DNA of 64,000 bases, from positions 641,692 to 705,691 of the forward strand of contig NZ_KQ948423.1 of assembly GCF_001514065.1 (NCBI RefSeq), written 5' to 3'. Source of the stretch: Streptomyces antibioticus (GTDB taxonomy: Bacteria > Actinomycetota > Actinomycetes > Streptomycetales > Streptomycetaceae). The position numbers were made by a program, and so were the translations under genes. Every line of letters starts with the position of its first letter. The stretch's first letter is position 1. The notes under the pieces are model-generated. The model searched no databases, had not been told where the DNA came from, and saw only the letters and a program-made list of their open reading frames with translations. This document shows positions 8,315-16,196 of this stretch, piece by piece.

Positions 8315-9744
8315 GAGTCCGCAGTATCCCGGCCGAGGCGGGCGTGCGCGTGCGCTGCCACGGGTGGCGGCAGCCAGCCCCGGGTGGTGAGTTCGTCGAC
8401 GAGGCGGGCGTACGGCTCGGCGAAGCGGCCCCGGCGGTCCGGGCGTGGGGCCACGACGGTACGCACGCGCACCATGCGCTCCGCGATGTCCGGCAACGGA
8501 ACGCCGGTCACCCCGTGGGCGGCCAACGCGGCCATTCCCAGGGCCGGTTCGGTCTGTTCCGGTACCCGTGCCGCGCGGCCGAGGACATCGGCGCGGAGCT
8601 GGTTCCAGTACGGGCTGCGGGCCGCGCCGCCGGTGAAGGTGAGCGGGCCGTCGAGCGGGGCGCCGAGGTGGTCGAGGTAGTCCAGGCAGAGCCGCTCGGT
8701 GAAGGCGACGCCCTGGAGGAGCGCGGCCCACAGGTCGGCCTCGCCCGTGGGCTCGCCGAGCAGCAGGGCGGTCGCGCCGGGGGCCAGGAAGGGGAAGCGT
8801 TCGCCCGGGGAGACCAGGGGGTAGGCGATCGCCCCGGCCGGTTCGTGGCGCGCCGCCCGCTGGTCCATCGCCGCCGGGTCCGCCCCCGCGAACGCCGCCG
8901 TCAGCACACCCGCGCCCACACCGGAGGCGCCGCCGGGCAGCCAACTCCCGTCCGGGGCACGGTGGTTGTAGGCGACGCCGGTCGGGTCGTGGACCGGCGC
9001 AGGGGAGGCACCCTTGAGGACCAGGGTGGTGCCGAGCACCGAGTTCCACGAGCCCGCGCGCAGCGCACCGGACGCGATCTGGGCCGCGCAGCCGTCCGTC
9101 ATGCCGGCGATGACCGGAGTGCCGACGGGGAGGCCGGTGGCCTCGGCGGCACTCGCACGGACCTCACCGAGCCGGGTGCCGGGACGCACGACGTCGGGCA
9201 GTTCCGGCCCGGCCGGAAGGCGCGGCCAGGCCTCGCCCGCCACGTCGTACCCGGTCTTCAGGGCGTGACTGGAGTCGGTGGGGACGGGGCCGCCCGTGAG
9301 GCGGGCGGTGATCACGTCGGGCTGGTGGGTGATCCGGCCCGGGCCGTGCACGCGGCGCAGCCACAGGGCCTTCGGCAGCCCCCAGGTGTTCGGCACCGCG
9401 AGGCCCGCCACGCGCAGCCGCTCCCCCTCCGCCCACGCCCGCCCGTCGTCGTACATCAGCGCCGGGCTCACCGGCCGCCAGCCGCCGTCCGTCAGCAGCA
9501 CGGTCCCGGACGTCCCGCACACCGCGAGTCCGGCGACCCGGGCGGGCCGCTCGCGCAGCGCCATCCGGGACGCCGTGCACACCGCCGTCCACCACTCCCC
9601 CGGGTCCTGCTCGTGCCGTACGCCGTCACGCCGCCCGCGCAGCGGGGCCGAACCGCTGCCCAGGACCGTGCCGTCGGCCCTGACGAGCAGGGCGCGCACG
9701 CTCTGCGTCCCGAGGTCGATCCCGAGCCACGCTTCCTGCTCCAT
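8311..9744 (-). CDS. FGGY-family carbohydrate kinase (xylulokinase/gluconokinase-like)
   Basis: This 477-residue sugar kinase has both FGGY domains. The N-terminal phosphate-1 loop is LGIDLGTQSVRALLVRADG. The central region carries GTPVIAGMTDGCAAQI, and the C-terminal adenosine-binding segment is PLTFTGGAARSPYWNQLRADV. It would phosphorylate a pentose, pentulose or polyol in the cytoplasm using ATP. The ATG at 9744 is chosen because GGGAGG lies 5 bases upstream; the in-frame ATG at 9771 has only a poorly spaced site. It is the first gene of a two-gene operon with the histidine phosphatase. No sugar transporter is adjacent, so the substrate is open. Confidence 0.86.
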   Translation of the reverse strand: MEQEAWLGIDLGTQSVRALLVRADGTVLGSGSAPLRGRRDGVRHEQDPGEWWTAVCTASRMALRERPARVAGLAVCGTSGTVLLTDGGWRPVSPALMYDDGRAWAEGERLRVAGLAVPNTWGLPKALWLRRVHGPGRITHQPDVITARLTGGPVPTDSSHALKTGYDVAGEAWPRLPAGPELPDVVRPGTRLGEVRASAAEATGLPVGTPVIAGMTDGCAAQIASGALRAGSWNSVLGTTLVLKGASPAPVHDPTGVAYNHRAPDGSWLPGGASGVGAGVLTAAFAGADPAAMDQRAARHEPAGAIAYPLVSPGERFPFLAPGATALLLGEPTGEADLWAALLQGVAFTERLCLDYLDHLGAPLDGPLTFTGGAARSPYWNQLRADVLGRAARVPEQTEPALGMAALAAHGVTGVPLPDIAERMVRVRTVVAPRPDRRGRFAEPYARLVDELTTRGWLPPPVAAHAHARLGRDTADS

Positions 9745-9885
9745 CCCGGCCTCCCACACGTCCGCAACCATCTTCCGCCGTCGGGGCCGATCGAGCCCGG
9801 GTGCGGTAGCGGAGCGAGGGATTTCGGGGGCGGGTTCGGCGCGCACGCGCTGTACTACGAACTCGGAGAAGCCGAGGAGGGGCCG

Positions 9886-10113
9886 ATGTTCTTCGCGAAC
9901 AAGTACTGCCCGACCTGCAGGAAGTACGACCGGAAGTTCCGCAAGCTCGAAGGCCGGGAGTGGACGGTGGTCGAGCAGCGGCATCGCGGCAGGACCGACC
10001 TGTGGCGCTGCACCTCCGCGGGCTGCCGCTTCTACCAGCCCGCGCACAACCAGCGCGACGGCGCCCGGCTCCCGGAGGAGTTCCGGAACCCGGCCGCCGA
10101 GCCCGCGGAGTGA
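9886..10113 (+). CDS. Small four-cysteine protein, probable zinc ribbon
   Basis: This 75-residue protein is not assigned to a named family. GAGGAGG at 9874-9880 is well spaced from the ATG at 9886, and codon use is GC3-rich, so it looks genuinely coded. C8-x2-C11 (KYCPTCRKY) and C42-x4-C47 (WRCTSAGCRFY) make a plausible zinc site; the region between is basic and aromatic (KFRKLEGREWTVVEQRHRGR). This layout resembles small zinc-ribbon nucleic-acid or protein adaptors, but no function is claimed. It is divergent from the FGGY kinase and convergent with the DsbA-like gene, with only 3 bases between its stop and theirs. Confidence 0.7.
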   Translation: MFFANKYCPTCRKYDRKFRKLEGREWTVVEQRHRGRTDLWRCTSAGCRFYQPAHNQRDGARLPEEFRNPAAEPAE

Positions 10114-10116
10114 TCC

Positions 10117-10779
10117 CTACAGGTTGCTGAAGTCCGGACCCTTGGTCCGGGTGCGCTTGATCTCGTAGAAGCCGGGGACCGAGGCGACGGCCAGGGTGCC
10201 GTCCCAGAGGCGGGCCGCGTCGTCGCCCTTGGGGGCCGGGGTGACGACCGGTCCGAAGAAGGCGATCTGTTCGCCGTCGGGGCCGGGGACCGCGATCACG
10301 GGGGTGCCGACCTCCTGGCCGACCTTCTCTATGCCCTCCTTGTGGGAGGCGCGCAGCTCGGCCTCGAACTCGAAGTCCTCCTGGTCGGCGTAGTCGATCA
10401 GGTCGGCGGGGAGCCCGGCGTCGGCCAGGGCACCGGCGATGGCCTCCGGCGTGGGGCCTTCGCCGTTGTTGTGGAAGCGGGTGCCGAGTGCGGTGTAGAG
10501 CGGGCCGAGGACGTCCGCGCCGTGCTTCTGCCAGGCCGCGGTCACCACACGCACCGGCTTCCACGCCTTGGTCGCCAGCATGTCCCGGTACTCCTCGGGC
10601 AGCTGGTCGATCTTGTCCTCGTTGAGCACGGCCAGGCTCATGATGTGCCAACGCACCTCGATGTCCCTGACCTTCTCCACCTCCAGCACCCACCGCGAGG
10701 TCATCCAGGCCCAGGGGCACAGCGGGTCGAACCAGAAGTCGACAGGGGTCTTCGCGGAGGTGCTCGCGGTCTCGGACAT
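10117..10779 (-). CDS. DsbA-family thiol oxidoreductase, Rv2466c-like
   Basis: This 220-residue cytoplasmic thioredoxin-fold protein closely resembles the mycobacterial mycothiol-dependent enzyme Rv2466c. Shared features are VDFWFDPLCPWAWMTSRW, IMSLAVLNE, VLGPLYTALGTRFHN, the cis-Pro segment VGTPVIAVPG and the end FYEIKRTRTKGPDF. The active site is C21-P-W-A24: the second cysteine present in Rv2466c as I remember it (CPWC) is alanine here, which would make this a monothiol enzyme. It lacks an export signal. The ATG at 10779 follows AGGAG. A SigR-type promoter lies 36 bases upstream, so induction by thiol oxidation is expected. Confidence 0.88.
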   Translation of the reverse strand: MSETASTSAKTPVDFWFDPLCPWAWMTSRWVLEVEKVRDIEVRWHIMSLAVLNEDKIDQLPEEYRDMLATKAWKPVRVVTAAWQKHGADVLGPLYTALGTRFHNNGEGPTPEAIAGALADAGLPADLIDYADQEDFEFEAELRASHKEGIEKVGQEVGTPVIAVPGPDGEQIAFFGPVVTPAPKGDDAARLWDGTLAVASVPGFYEIKRTRTKGPDFSNL

Positions 10780-10814
10780 GCGTCTCCTAAGGAAAGTGTT
10801 CGATTCAAGACGAG

Positions 10815-10841
10815 AACGTCGTCCGTCCCCGTGCCATTCCC
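10815..10841 (-). promoter_or_regulatory. SigR-type promoter of the DsbA-like gene
   Basis: On the minus strand GGGAAT (10841-10836) is followed after exactly 18 bases by GTT (10817-10815). This matches the SigR consensus GGGAAT-N18/19-GTT of Streptomyces. The expected transcript start near 10808 leaves a leader of about 29 bases. The orthologous gene in mycobacteria is under SigH, the SigR counterpart. Confidence 0.8.
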
Positions 10842-10928
10842 TGCTCCCGACCGTCAGGGGCACATGGCAGGATCGGTGCTGTCCACATACCGAACACCAC
10901 CCGCTGTCGACTTCAGGGAGTGCCGCCC

Positions 10929-13502
10929 GTGCCCGGTGAGAATCTGTCCCGCGACGAGGCCCGGGAGCGGGCCGCCCTGCTCTCCGTCGACGGGTACGAC
11001 GTGTCCCTCGACGTGCGTTCGGCCGTCGAGGACGGCGACGAGTCCCCGCGCACCTTCCGGTCCGTCACCACGATCCGCTTCCGCTGCGCCGAGCCCGGCG
11101 CCACCAGCTTCGCCGACCTGATCGCGCCGAGTGTGACCTCCGTCTCCCTCAACGGCCGTGATCTCGACCCGGGTGAGGTCTTCGACGGTTCCCGGATCAC
11201 GCTGGAGGACCTCGCCGCCGAGAACGAGCTGGTGGTGGACGCCCGGTGCGCCTACTCCCGCACCGGCGAGGGACTGCACCGCTTCGTCGACCCCGAGGAC
11301 GGCGAGGTCTACCTCTACACGCAGTACGAGCCGGCCGACTCCCGCCGGGTCTTCGCCAACTTCGAGCAGCCCGACCTCAAGGCCCCGTTCCGCTTCGAGG
11401 TGCGGGCGCCGGAGGAGTGGACGGTCTGGAGCAACGGGGCCGGGGAGCGCGCGGACGGCGTGTGGCGGTTCGCGGAGACGAAGCCGATCTCGACGTACAT
11501 CACGTGTGTGGTGGCCGGCCCGTACCACTACGTGACCGACTCCTACTCCCGCACCCTCGCCGACGGCAGCACGCTGGAGATCCCGCTCGGCGCGATGTGC
11601 CGCAAGGGCCTCGCCCCGCACTTCGACTCCGACGACGTCTTCCTCGTCACCAAGCAGGGCCTGGACTTCTTCCACGACCACTTCGACTACCCGTACCCGT
11701 TCGGGAAGTACGACCAGGCGTTCGTGCCCGAGTACAACCTCGGCGCGATGGAGAACCCGGGACTGGTCACCTTCCGCGAGGAGTTCATCTTCCGCGGCAA
11801 GGTGACGCAGACGTCCTACGAGGGCCGGGCCAACGTCATCCTGCACGAGATGGCGCACATGTGGTTCGGCGACCTGGTCACCATGGTGTGGTGGGACGAC
11901 CTGTGGCTGAAGGAGTCCTTCGCGGACTTCATGGGCACGTTCGCCAACGTGGGCGCGACCCGCTTCAAGGACGCCTGGATCACCTTCGCCAACCGCCGCA
12001 AGGCGTGGGCGTACCGCGCCGACCAGCTCCCCTCCACGCACCCCATCACCGCCGACATCCGCGACCTCCAGGACGCGAAGCTCAACTTCGACGGCATCAC
12101 GTACGCCAAGGGCGCCTCGGTGCTCAAGCAGCTGGTGGCGTACGTCGGGCAGGACGCGTTCCTGGAAGGCGCGCGGCGCTACTTCAAGCGGCACGCGTAC
12201 GGCAACACGCGTCTCGGTGATCTGCTGTCGGTCCTTGAGGAGACCAGCGGCCGGGACATGGCGGCGTGGTCGCGGTCCTGGCTCCAGACGGCGGGCGTCA
12301 ACTCGCTCACCCCGCAGGTGCTGTTGAGCGCCGAGGGCCGGATCACCGAGCTGGCGGTGTTGCAGGAGGCCGCCGAGTCGCACCCCGAGCTGCGCCCGCA
12401 CCGGATCGCGGTGGGCCTGTACCGCAAGGGCGCCGACGGCGCCGTCGAGCGGTACGCGCGCGTCGAGGTGGACGTCGACGGGCCGCGTACGGTCGTGCCG
12501 GAGCTGGTGGGCGCCGAGGCGCCGGAGCTGGTGCTGGTCAACGACGACGACCTGACGTACTGCAAGACGCGTTTCGACACGGGGTCGCTGGAGACGCTGA
12601 AGGCGCACCTCGGTGATCTGACGGACCCGCTCGCCCGTGCCCTGTGCTGGTCCGCGCTGTGGAACATGACGCGGGACGCGCTGCTGCCGGCCCGCGACTT
12701 CGTGGACCTGGTGCTGCGCTTCGCGGGCCGCGAGTCGGACATCGGCGTGCTCCAGATGCTCCAGGCGTGGGCGCACTCCTCGCTGGTCAACTACGTGGCG
12801 CCGGAGTGGCGTGCGACGGGTGAGCGGCTGCTCGCCGAGGGGGCGCTGAAGGAGCTGCGGCTGGCCGAGCCGGGCAGCGAGCACCAGCTGGCGTGGGCGC
12901 GGTTCTTCGCGGCCGTGGCGTCCGGCGAGGCCGATCTCCAGCTGCTCCAGGGCCTGTTGGAGGGGTCGGCGAAGATCGACGGTCTGACGGTGGACCAGGA
13001 GATGCGCTGGGCGTTCCTCGGTCCGCTGGCCGCGCACGGCGTCGCGGACGAGGAGGTGCTGGCGGCCGAGCTGGCCCGCGACGACACCGCGTCCGGCAAG
13101 CGCCACCAGGTCCGCTGCCTGGCCTCGCGGCCGTCGGCGGCGGTGAAGGCGCAGGCGTGGGCACAGGTGGTGGAGTCGGACGCGCTGTCGAACGCGCTGG
13201 TGGAGGCGACGATCGGGGGCTGGAACCAGTCCTCGCAGCGGGAGTTGCTGGCGCCGTACGCGGAGAAGTACTTCGCGGCGATCGAGCGGGTGTGGGCGGA
13301 CCGGTCCATCCAGATCGGGATGGACGTGGTGCGGGGCCTGTTCCCCGCGCTCCAGGACTCGCCCGGCACCCTCGCCGCGACGGACGCGTGGCTGGCCGCC
13401 CACGAGGACGCGCCGCCAGCGCTGCGCCGGCTGGTCCTGGAGGCGCGGGACGACCTGGCGCGGGCGCTGCGCGGGCAGGCGTGCGACGCGAAGGCGGGCT
13501 GA
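10929..13502 (+). CDS. pepN: Aminopeptidase N, M1 family (paralogue 1)
   Basis: This 857-residue zinc metallopeptidase removes N-terminal amino acids from peptides in the cytoplasm; no signal peptide is seen. The exopeptidase motif GAMEN is at residues 272-276. The zinc site HEMAH is at 306-310, with the third ligand E329 in LWLKESFADF. The C-terminal half is the ERAP1-like helical domain. GTG 10929 is preferred over GTG 10920: GGGAG is correctly spaced for it, and the paralogue at 30569 starts with the same VPGxNLxRxEA pattern. It is divergent from the SigR-controlled gene and ends in a strong terminator. The second copy lies 17 kb downstream. Confidence 0.95.
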   Translation: MPGENLSRDEARERAALLSVDGYDVSLDVRSAVEDGDESPRTFRSVTTIRFRCAEPGATSFADLIAPSVTSVSLNGRDLDPGEVFDGSRITLEDLAAENELVVDARCAYSRTGEGLHRFVDPEDGEVYLYTQYEPADSRRVFANFEQPDLKAPFRFEVRAPEEWTVWSNGAGERADGVWRFAETKPISTYITCVVAGPYHYVTDSYSRTLADGSTLEIPLGAMCRKGLAPHFDSDDVFLVTKQGLDFFHDHFDYPYPFGKYDQAFVPEYNLGAMENPGLVTFREEFIFRGKVTQTSYEGRANVILHEMAHMWFGDLVTMVWWDDLWLKESFADFMGTFANVGATRFKDAWITFANRRKAWAYRADQLPSTHPITADIRDLQDAKLNFDGITYAKGASVLKQLVAYVGQDAFLEGARRYFKRHAYGNTRLGDLLSVLEETSGRDMAAWSRSWLQTAGVNSLTPQVLLSAEGRITELAVLQEAAESHPELRPHRIAVGLYRKGADGAVERYARVEVDVDGPRTVVPELVGAEAPELVLVNDDDLTYCKTRFDTGSLETLKAHLGDLTDPLARALCWSALWNMTRDALLPARDFVDLVLRFAGRESDIGVLQMLQAWAHSSLVNYVAPEWRATGERLLAEGALKELRLAEPGSEHQLAWARFFAAVASGEADLQLLQGLLEGSAKIDGLTVDQEMRWAFLGPLAAHGVADEEVLAAELARDDTASGKRHQVRCLASRPSAAVKAQAWAQVVESDALSNALVEATIGGWNQSSQRELLAPYAEKYFAAIERVWADRSIQIGMDVVRGLFPALQDSPGTLAATDAWLAAHEDAPPALRRLVLEARDDLARALRGQACDAKAG

Positions 13503-13583
13503 ACATCCGCTCTTCAAAGCCCGAGCTCTGGCCTGAGCTTGGGCGGTTGGTAGCCGTTACGAAGTTCAGTCAATAACGGCCGT

Positions 13584-13618
13584 AACCCCTGGTCCACCCC
13601 ATTCGGACCAGGGGTTTT
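13584..13618 (+). terminator. Intrinsic terminator of pepN copy 1
   Basis: A perfect 12-bp stem AACCCCTGGTCC / GGACCAGGGGTT has a 9-base loop and runs into TTTT at 13615-13618. It lies 81 bases after the stop codon. Confidence 0.88.
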
Positions 13619-13730
13619 CGCCGCCTACTCGGCATCCGAACACCCGTCCTTTAGTACCGTGTTGTCCGCATTTATCGACAGGCGCGTAACAGCGGTTAGA
13701 GGGCGGTCCGGGGGCGGGAATCCCCGCTGC

Positions 13731-14789
13731 ATGAACCACAACACCCCGGTCCCCCCGCTCTCCCCCCGCCCGGTCCGCCACCTCTCGGAGGTGCACCGCC
13801 GGGTGATGACGACGGCGCAGCTGCGCACGCACGGCGTCTCGCCGGCCGACGTGACCGAGCAGTGCCGCCCCGGCGGCCCCTGGCAGCAGATCCTCCCGGG
13901 CGTGATCCTGCTCCACCCGGGCCCGCCGACCAGCGAGGAGCGGCTGCACGCGGTCCTGATGTACGCGGCGAAGGAGCGCCCGGCGGGGGTCCCGGCGCAG
14001 CCCGGCGCGGAGGAGGCGCACGCCCCGACGTACACGGAGGCGATGGTGACCGGTCTCGCGGCCCTGACCCTGCACGGCTTCACGTCCTCGCCGCCGCTGA
14101 TGTCGGTCGACAAGATCGACGTCCTGGTCCCGCGACTGCGCCGGCTGCGCTCGACGGGCAGCGCGCGGATCGTCCGTACGGCGTCCCTGCCGACCCCGCA
14201 GCAGGTGACGGGCGTCCCGGTGGCGCCGGTGCCGCGGGCGCTGGCGGACGCGGTGTCGGAGCTGACGGACGCGGGCGCGGTACGCCGGCTGCTCACCGAG
14301 GCCGTCCGTGGCGGGCACTGTGAACCGGCGGCGGTGGTACGGGAGTTGAACGCGGCGAAGCTGTTGTCCCGCCCGCACGTGGTGGACGCGGTGGACTCGC
14401 TGCTCGCCGAGGGCCGGGCGATCGCGGAGGACCGGCTGTACCGCATGGTTCGCGAACACGGTCTGCCGGACCCGGTGTGGAACGTCGACCTGCGCCTGCC
14501 CGGCGGCCCGCACCTCGGCGGCCTGGACGCGTACTGGCCCGAGCAGGCGGTGGCCGTCGAACTGGACACTCGCGCACCGCGGCAAGGCCATCGGCAGGAC
14601 GACGACGCGCTGTGGTCGGAGTACGCCCGCAAGCGCGAGCACCTGGAGCGGCTCGGCATCACGGTCGTCCACATCACCCCGAGGAAGCTCCGCGAGTCGA
14701 TGGAACAGCAGGCGGCCGTGGTCCGCACGGCCCTGATGGCGTCCGGGGACCGCGACCCGGCCGCGTATGTCGTGGTGCTGCCCCGGTAG
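13731..14789 (+). CDS. AbiEi-like protein with C-terminal DUF559/Vsr-like nuclease-fold domain
   Basis: This 352-residue protein has two parts. Residues 10-110 resemble the N-terminal region of AbiEi-type antitoxins and DUF559 proteins: a winged-helix-like VMTTAQLRTHGVSPADV, then a PGVILLHPGPPTSEERLHAVLM block. Residues 240-345 carry a restriction-endonuclease-like core. There, LGGLDAYWPEQAVAVELDT supplies the spaced D and E-x-D acids, followed by REHLERLGITVVHITPRKL. The typical AbiEii nucleotidyltransferase toxin is absent, so a complete toxin-antitoxin pair is not supported. ATG 13731 lacks a strong Shine-Dalgarno, and the longer frame back to 13659 cannot be excluded. Function is unknown; DNA binding or nicking is a guess. 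Confidence 0.7.
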   Translation: MNHNTPVPPLSPRPVRHLSEVHRRVMTTAQLRTHGVSPADVTEQCRPGGPWQQILPGVILLHPGPPTSEERLHAVLMYAAKERPAGVPAQPGAEEAHAPTYTEAMVTGLAALTLHGFTSSPPLMSVDKIDVLVPRLRRLRSTGSARIVRTASLPTPQQVTGVPVAPVPRALADAVSELTDAGAVRRLLTEAVRGGHCEPAAVVRELNAAKLLSRPHVVDAVDSLLAEGRAIAEDRLYRMVREHGLPDPVWNVDLRLPGGPHLGGLDAYWPEQAVAVELDTRAPRQGHRQDDDALWSEYARKREHLERLGITVVHITPRKLRESMEQQAAVVRTALMASGDRDPAAYVVVLPR

Positions 14790-14818
14790 TGACGGACCGG
14801 GGCAGGGCCAGGAGGGGA

Positions 14819-14861
14819 GAGGAGGGGCCGCCGGGCGGAGGGGACCGGGCGGCCCCTCCTC
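14819..14861. terminator. Bidirectional hairpin between convergent genes
   Basis: A perfect 14-bp stem GAGGAGGGGCCGCC / GGCGGCCCCTCCTC has a 15-base loop. It sits between the AbiEi-like gene (+) and the glycosyltransferase (-). There is no T-run, as is common for Streptomyces terminators. Confidence 0.75.
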
Positions 14862-14895
14862 GTGCGCGCGGATCAGGACGCCGGGTCAGAGCCCT

Positions 14896-16110
14896 CTACA
14901 GCGGTTCCGGCAGGCTCGGGCGGGGGGTCGCGGACGTGTGGATGCCGTCCAGGAGGGCCGCGTACGACGCGATCATCCTCGTACGGCTGAAGCGTTCACG
15001 GCTCGCCGCGAGGGCGCCCGCCAGGTCCGGGCGGGCCGCCACCGCCTCCGTCCACGCCGTGGCGATGGCCGTCGGCTCCGGCGGGGTCACGAAGCCGAGG
15101 CCCGTCACGATCGCCGCGCTGTCGCCGACGTCCGTCGTCACCGGTACCGCGCCGCACATCATGCCCTCGATGAGACAGAGGGGGGCCGCCTCGCCCCAGG
15201 CGGAGGTGAGGGCGACCACGTCCGACGCCGCGTACACCGTCTCCATGTCCCGGCGCACGCCCAGCAGATGCAGACGGGCCCGGTCCAGTGCGTCCAGGTC
15301 CGCCATCAGGTCCGCGTTCGCCGCCGTCATGCCCGCCCCGCACATCAGGACGTGCCCGGCCGGCTCCCGCTCCAGCCACTCCTTCGCCGCCCGCAGGAAC
15401 AGCGGGACGTTCTTCATCGCGTCGTAGCGGGCGGCGAAGACGACCACGGGGGCCGACGCCGGAATGCGCAGCTCCTCGCGGAACGCCAGGCGGCGGGCCG
15501 CGTCCGGGCGGAAGCGGAGCAGGTCGACGCCGTTGGGGATGACGTGCAGCAGCTCGGCGGGGATGCCCGCCGCCTGGTACGCCGCTCTCGTCGACTCCGC
15601 GCAGCAGACGGCGGCCGCGACCGTGCCGTCGGCGATGGCCGCCTTCAGCGCGTCCAGCGCCTCGCCCTGGTTCTGCGGGTCCGAGCGGTGCAGGCAGACC
15701 ACAACAGGGCGGCGGGGCAGGCCCGACTGGTTCAGCAGGGCCAGCGGCTGTTCCTTCAGGGACAGGATGACGTCGGCCGCCGCCATCGCCCTCGCCGTTT
15801 CGGCCAGGTCCGGCCCGGTGAAGGCGGCCGGATCACCCTGCCTCCGGTCGAGTGCGGAGACCACCACGCCCGCGGAGGTCAGCGCGCGATGGCACGCGTC
15901 GTCCTGCATGCGCTGGCGGGTGGCCTCCCGGTACATCTCCGCGTGCACGCTGAGCACGTGGTGGTGCTGGCCGCCCTCCACCAGGCCCAGCACCACATCG
16001 GTGTGCACGATCCGGGCACCGCCGGAGAAGAACCCCTCGTAGACCGACAACACTCGTAGTCCGCGTCCCGTACGCACACGACCACCCGCCTTGCACTCAG
16101 ATCGAGCCAT
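14896..16110 (-). CDS. Glycosyltransferase, GT4 family
   Basis: This 404-residue protein has the GT-B fold. The N-terminal acceptor domain starts at LRVLSVYEGFFSGGARIVHTD. The donor domain contains VIPNGVDLLRFRPD, VVFAARYDAMKNVPLFLRAA, and the E-x7-E motif (EAAPLCLIE) of nucleotide-sugar binding in SAWGEAAPLCLIEGMMCGA. It would transfer a sugar from a nucleotide donor to an unknown acceptor at the inner face of the membrane. The ATG at 16110 has no separate Shine-Dalgarno; GTG 16077, closer to the conserved start, is an alternative. It stands alone on the minus strand, downstream of a serine hydrolase that could act on the cell wall, but no shared pathway is shown. Confidence 0.85.
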   Translation of the reverse strand: MARSECKAGGRVRTGRGLRVLSVYEGFFSGGARIVHTDVVLGLVEGGQHHHVLSVHAEMYREATRQRMQDDACHRALTSAGVVVSALDRRQGDPAAFTGPDLAETARAMAAADVILSLKEQPLALLNQSGLPRRPVVVCLHRSDPQNQGEALDALKAAIADGTVAAAVCCAESTRAAYQAAGIPAELLHVIPNGVDLLRFRPDAARRLAFREELRIPASAPVVVFAARYDAMKNVPLFLRAAKEWLEREPAGHVLMCGAGMTAANADLMADLDALDRARLHLLGVRRDMETVYAASDVVALTSAWGEAAPLCLIEGMMCGAVPVTTDVGDSAAIVTGLGFVTPPEPTAIATAWTEAVAARPDLAGALAASRERFSRTRMIASYAALLDGIHTSATPRPSLPEPL

Positions 16111-16146
16111 CCCCGTGAACTGCGGGTTAGCCGATATGAGGCGGTA

Positions 16147-16161
16147 CGGACGTTACGTCCG
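16147..16161. promoter_or_regulatory. Perfect 15-bp palindrome upstream of the glycosyltransferase
   Basis: CGGACGT-T-ACGTCCG has perfect 7-base arms. It is 37 bases upstream of the glycosyltransferase start and 36 bases after the serine hydrolase stop. It could be an operator or a weak terminator. Confidence 0.4.
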
Positions 16162-16196
16162 GATGAACGCAGTGCTTCGTATCCGGGTCGAGGTGG

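Noticed and set aside
10854-13517. Long minus-strand frame opposite pepN copy 1
   Set aside because: Antisense shadow, as above.
13731-14789. AbiE toxin-antitoxin system
   Set aside because: Only the AbiEi-like half is present; no AbiEii nucleotidyltransferase gene is next to it.
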